In this document: positions 60,361 to 64,000 of the stretch, piece after piece
How positions within the stretch are numbered: position 1 is the stretch's first letter
Layout of the letters: the number at the start of each line of letters is the position of its first letter
Assembly (NCBI GenBank): GCA_918797485.1
Contig: CAKKNE010000006.1
Span: 3,782,001 to 3,846,000, forward strand
Direction: 5' to 3'
From: Pelagomonas calceolata
Lineage: Eukaryota; Sar; Pelagophyceae; Pelagomonadales; Pelagomonadaceae
DNA length: 64,000 bases
Notes under the pieces: generated by a model
Seen by the model: the letters and a program-made list of their open reading frames with translations, nothing else
Database searches by the model: none
Told to the model about the DNA's origin: nothing
Program-made: the position numbers and the translations under genes

Positions 60361-61074
60361 ATGTCGGAGACGATGAGATATCGTTCCGACTCCGTTGTCA
60401 GCATCGATGAACCCGCGCTCCAGCTTGGTCTCAATGGAGAAGCGGTGATGGAAGAGGCCGTCCTCGAGATGTTGCAGACGAACAACGTCGAGGAGCTAAG
60501 AAAGGTCGACGCCGACGCCCTCGCGTTGGCGACGACCGCGAAGACCTACGCGCTCCACGAGGCCTGCGAGGCCGGTTCTATGGACGTGGTAAGATTCCTC
60601 CTCGAGGAGGCCGAGCACGATATTGATATTCGCGACGCCCAGCAGTGGACGCCGCTCCACTACGCGGCGGCGTTCCAGGGCGACAAGCCTGAATTAGTTC
60701 ACTACCTCCTGTCGAAGGGCGCCGACGCGGCCCACGAAGACGAAGACGGCGACACGGCCTTGGACGCTCATTTGGACGAGTCCGACGCGGACACGGTCGT
60801 CGCCGACCTCCTCAAGAAGGTCGAGGAGCACGACGGCTACGAGCACTGGGCCCGCGCGCACGCGCGCGCGCCCGGTTTGTACGGCGAGCTCGTCAAGGCC
60901 GAGCGCCCCAAGTACGTCGAGGCGGAAGTGCGCCTCGCGTTCGGCGTCCTGCACGCCCAGGCCAACACCCATTACGACCGCATCAAGGAGTCGGGCGTGT
61001 CGGCGGAGGCCTTCATCCTCGGCGCGCACGGCGGCCACGTCTGCTTCGACCACGTCCTCACGTTCATGGCTTAA
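60361..61074 (+). CDS. Ankyrin-repeat protein
   Basis: 237 residues from MSETMRYRSDSVVSI. Ankyrin units: TYALHEACEAGSMDVVRFLLEE, TPLHYAAAFQGDKPELVHYL, then DGDTALDAHLDESDAD. A 70-residue C-terminal helical domain follows (RPKYVEAEVRLAFGVLHAQA). An upstream GTG frame from 60307 (VLEKANQLIRKAEELKAR) could be a continuing coiled coil from an unseen 5' exon. Interaction partner unknown. The stop is 150 bp from the convergent polymerase stop. Confidence 0.8.
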   Translation: MSETMRYRSDSVVSIDEPALQLGLNGEAVMEEAVLEMLQTNNVEELRKVDADALALATTAKTYALHEACEAGSMDVVRFLLEEAEHDIDIRDAQQWTPLHYAAAFQGDKPELVHYLLSKGADAAHEDEDGDTALDAHLDESDADTVVADLLKKVEEHDGYEHWARAHARAPGLYGELVKAERPKYVEAEVRLAFGVLHAQANTHYDRIKESGVSAEAFILGAHGGHVCFDHVLTFMA

Positions 61075-61223
61075 GCGCGCCGCTCTTCTTTTGAGTGGCG
61101 CGTTTCGCTGTGAACGTGTTGTACATTATTGGTCCTCCCCCAAGTCTAGCAGAACTAAAACCAAGTCCCTATTCTCTTTTTCTTGCACTGTTCGCGGCGA
61201 CGGCGTCAACAACAAACCAAAGT

Positions 61224-63997
61224 TTAGGACTGGGTAACACTCGGCGGCTGCTTCGTCTCTGGCGTCTCCGGAGGAGGCGGCCCGCCGGGCGTCGGCGGCG
61301 CCCCGCCCGGCGTCGCCGCCGGCCGGCCGGCCGAGCCGTAGGTCACGGCCGGCGTCTGCGGTGGCGCCGGCGACGCGAGGGCCGGCGTCCGCGGCGCCGG
61401 CGACCGGGCGACCCGGCCCGGCGTCCGCGGCGGCGGGCTCCGGCCGCCGCGCATGAGCACGGCCGATGGCGTCGCCGGCGGTGCCTGCTTCTTTGCGCGC
61501 GACGGCCGGCGCTCGCCGCAGGCGGCGCACGCGACCATGGCCGCTTCTGCCGGAGACGTGTGCGGGTAGGCGCACTCGCGACAGGTCCAGGAATCGACCT
61601 CCTCGTCCGAATCGCCGAAGCCGAGCGTGCGCCGCGCGCCGGCCAGGTCCCGCGCGGGCGCGCGCGTGCGCTTCTTCTTGCGCGGCGCGGGCGGCGGCCG
61701 CAGGCTCGCGGGCGCGCGGCAGAAGTCGCGCTCGCACGCGGCGTCGGCCTTCTCGAGGCGCTGGATGGCCCGCGCCAGGGCGTACGCGCCGTCAGCGACG
61801 GGGAACGACCCCGGCGCGGCGCCCGCGCAGCGCCGCGCCGCCTCCACTCGTTCCGCGGCGACCACCGCGACGGACGCGTGCGCCTCGCGCTGTTCGGCCA
61901 GCGCCTTCAAAAAAGCCGCCTGGCGGTCCGCGAGCGGCAGGCGCAAGCATGATCGGCAGAAGGCGGCTTTCCGGTCGGCGTCTTCCGTTCGGGACGAGCA
62001 GTTCACGCACAGCGCTTCGGCGCGGGGCTGCGCCAGGAAGAAGCGGTCCGGCCGCTGCCGTGTCGGCGACGGCGGCGCCGCGGACCCATCCAGCAAAACG
62101 GAGGCGCCGTCGCACGAGAGCTTGCCGCTGCGCACGATCGACGGCGGCTCGTCGAGCAGTTTCTTCACGTCGGCCCGCTGCGCAAAGGGCGCGAACAAGC
62201 GTCTCAAGTCGGGCAGCAGCTTCTTATCTCTATATAACTTCAGGTCCACGGCCGCGTTCGTCTTCAGCACGGAGGGAGGGTCCATGACGCCGTCCTTCTG
62301 GGCGTCCCCCCTCAAAGATTTACCGTGGACCATGGGCACGAACTCGCCCAACCGAAACCGGAGGCCCGGGTCCTGCTTCAGGCGCTTCGTCGCCAGCGCG
62401 ACGTGCGGCGTCCTTAGCGTGCTATCGTCCTCGTCCTCGCCGCGCGCGAACCGCTCCAGGTCCGACTGGTCCACGCGCCACAGGTAGGCGCCGCTCACGA
62501 GCTCGTCGAGGGCCACGTCGCCCCGTAGTAATTGCTCCTGGCGCGCGGCCGCGAGCGCGCACGCCGCTTCGACGCCGCGCTCGAGCAACGCCGTCGTCGA
62601 GTCCCGGAGCGTGGCTCTTACAAAATCCGTGTCGCCCCGCGCGCTGCCGATGCCCTTGATGACGACCTCTCCCCCAAAATCGCGGCCCGCGTAGCGGTTC
62701 ACGTGGAGGAGCAGGAACGGGCAGAGCGTGTGCTCGTGCTCGAGCGTCAGGCCCTCGGGCAGCGCCGCCGACGCGGCCGCGGCGATGCGCGCGCCCTCGG
62801 CCGCGGCCTCGGCGTGGCTCCGGCCCGGTAGGCGTATGAAGAGCGAGTCCGTCTGCGCGTAGAGGACTTCCGCGCCCTCGACCTCCGCCTCGATGACGTC
62901 GCGCGCGCGGCGGCAGTACCAGTTGCCCCAGCGCACGCAGCTCTCGGCGAGGGCCTTGCCCCCCAGCGGCGAGACGTCGGAGCCCGTGAAGCCGTAGGAC
63001 GCGTTCGCGCAGAGCTTGAGCGAGAGCTGGCGTGCTTGCCTGTGTGTGTTTTCAAATTTCGGGCGCCCCACGCCATCGACGCGACGTTGTCCCCGTAACT
63101 GCGGCAGCTCGATGGCGTGGAGGTATAACCTAACTCACTGGTTGATTTCCACACAGGCACATGCAGGCACTCCGCCTCGTTCGTGTCGCCGCGCTGCGCC
63201 GCCGCCTTAGCTAAAGCCTTCGTGCGGCGCCGCGTCGTGATCAGGGCCTCTAGTAACCGCGGCAATAGTCCGGGCCGCTTGGTTTTCGAAGCGAAGCGGT
63301 GCGGGTGTTTGAGTTGCGCCGACGCCGGGCACACGGCGTCGTCGGCCTCCGCGCCGGCGCCTCGCAACGTCGTCCAGCAGATGTTGTGCGCCACGAAGAG
63401 CGAAGGATAGAGCGACGCGAAGTCCAAAACCACGACCGGGTCCTTTCCATAAAAGCCGCACGAGCCCACCGCGCGCGAGTGGCCCATGAGACCGTTGGAA
63501 ATCAACGCCGCCTGGTGGTCCCTTAGTTCACTCCGTGGCGCGGGGTGGTGGAGGAACGGCGTCGTGTCCTGCACCCAGCCATTTTCTGCCGGGAACCTTT
63601 TGAGGGGCAGCGCCACGTCCAGACGCTTCGCGGCGCCCAGTACTAATTGTTCTGTGCGGACCGCCGTCGCCCGCCACAAAATCGTCTCCAGGTCCAAACC
63701 CGTGCAGCGCGCGTATTCTACGGTCTCGGCGACGGCGTTGAGGCGCCGTCCTAGGGCCAGGATCGCCCGCGCCTCGCAGGCGGCGACGGCCGCGCGCGTC
63801 GACGCGTCCAATTGTTGCCGTGCCGCCGGCGTTATTGTGGGAGGCGCCGCGTCGAGCACCGCGCGGCACGCCTCGGGCAGGTCGTACCGCGTGAGCTTGG
63901 GCTGCTGGCGCATCACCAAACACCTCAGTAAGTCCACGCCGAGTCTCCCACCCAGCCCCGAGCAGCGGTGCGTCTCGAGGTTGTTCGCCGAGGCCAT
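61224..63997 (-). CDS. Family-B DNA polymerase, Rev3 (pol zeta)-like, 5' end uncertain
   Basis: Exon 1 63997-63153, intron 63152-63040, exon 2 63039-61224; 886 residues visible, probably continuing past the edge. Polymerase motif A is DPVVVLDFASLYPSL, motif B RQLSLKLCANASYGFTG (created by splicing), motif C YAQTDSLF where YGDTDS is usual; the second, metal-binding Asp remains. DPVVVLDF and LPGRSHAEA resemble Rev3 more than delta. A Cys-rich CysA motif (CVNCSSRTED...CRSC) is present, while CysB shows only two Cys. A RanBP2-type zinc finger (WTCRECAYPHTS, CAACGERRPS) and a Pro-rich tail end the protein. Probably a translesion polymerase. Confidence 0.82.
63040..63152 (-). mobile_element. Introner-type intron with terminal inverted repeats (in Rev3-like gene)
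   Basis: 113 bp, GTGGAAATC...ACACACACAG, phase 2. + strand ends are CTGTGTGTGTTTTCAA and TTGATTTCCACACAG. Inner hairpin arms CCACGCCATCGA and TCGATGGCGTGG. It shares long blocks (AAATTTCGGGCGCCCCACG and AACCTAACTCACTGG) with the ABCG intron. Confidence 0.92.
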
Positions 63998-64000
63998 GCG

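Noticed and set aside
61466-62487. Plus-strand open frames over the polymerase gene
   Set aside because: Shadow frames in GC-rich DNA; Arg/Ser/Ala-rich with no homology, while the minus strand has polymerase motifs.

Overview
This window looks like nuclear DNA of a small photosynthetic stramenopile, most likely a pelagophyte (Aureococcus/Pelagomonas relatives). The case rests on high GC, a plastid-type ClpP precursor with a heterokont-style presequence, intergenic gaps often under 100 bp, few introns, and introns that are themselves repeats ('introners', described from Aureococcus). The genes are plainly eukaryotic: ATG12, Golgi Qb-SNARE Gos1, NFS1, EMC2, MBF1, cohesin SCC3, PEX19, cystinosin, MsrB, an SLC35B-type carrier, a class-B DNA polymerase (Rev3-like) and an ABCG transporter. 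A CFAP69-like armadillo protein at the left edge suggests a species that keeps a flagellum. The species itself cannot be fixed from the sequence.

Layout. 0-7 kb: CFAP69-like, ATG12, GOS1, a 2OG-Fe(II) oxygenase, a GST, and a P4H-PhyH double oxygenase. 7-20 kb: coiled-coil protein, ABCG transporter, NFS1, TPR relic, EMC2, F-box/kelch protein, MBF1, SCC3, ClpP. 20-31 kb: TPR-DnaJ, a secreted BspA-like repeat protein, a duplicated RING E3 locus, a TPR protein, an unknown protein. 31-40 kb: ankyrin-Tudor protein, an ABC transporter lacking its core, a PHD/DDT/Tudor chromatin protein, a small plastid/secreted protein, a HAD phosphatase. 40-50 kb: a GT41-GT25 fusion, an unknown protein, a pseudo-phosphatase with SH3, a lipidated C2 protein, a putative glycosyltransferase. 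50-64 kb: MsrB, PH protein, coiled-coil repeat protein, PEX19, SLC35B-like carrier, photolyase, cystinosin, ankyrin protein, Rev3-like polymerase. Genes are a mixture of unrelated housekeeping functions with no operon-like logic; neighbours share only promoters (divergent pairs) and very short 3' gaps or overlaps (convergent pairs).

Two repeat systems stand out. (1) A short palindromic element (GCTAG arms around a core TGTCTTACATGCCG) occurs 14 times, plus two degenerate copies. Every copy lies in a 5' intergenic region, about 35-315 bp from a start codon, and none lies in a tail-to-tail gap. It behaves like a shared, often bidirectional, promoter element. (2) Eight introns of 64-197 bp could be defined; each restores the reading frame and conserved protein sequence exactly. 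All carry a GCGTCGATGGCGTG-type core. Three also have terminal inverted repeats (CTGTGTGGAAATCAA) that supply both splice sites, and one of these three lies in the opposite orientation yet splices, so the element is orientation-independent.

Caution: many conserved genes change frame by 1-2 nt, often at short C/G (or T) runs (NFS1, RING genes, HAD, photolyase, ankyrin-Tudor, phosphatase). Where the correct reading could be worked out, missing or extra homopolymer bases explain it, so most are probably consensus errors rather than pseudogenes. Extents for those genes are given as the whole locus.
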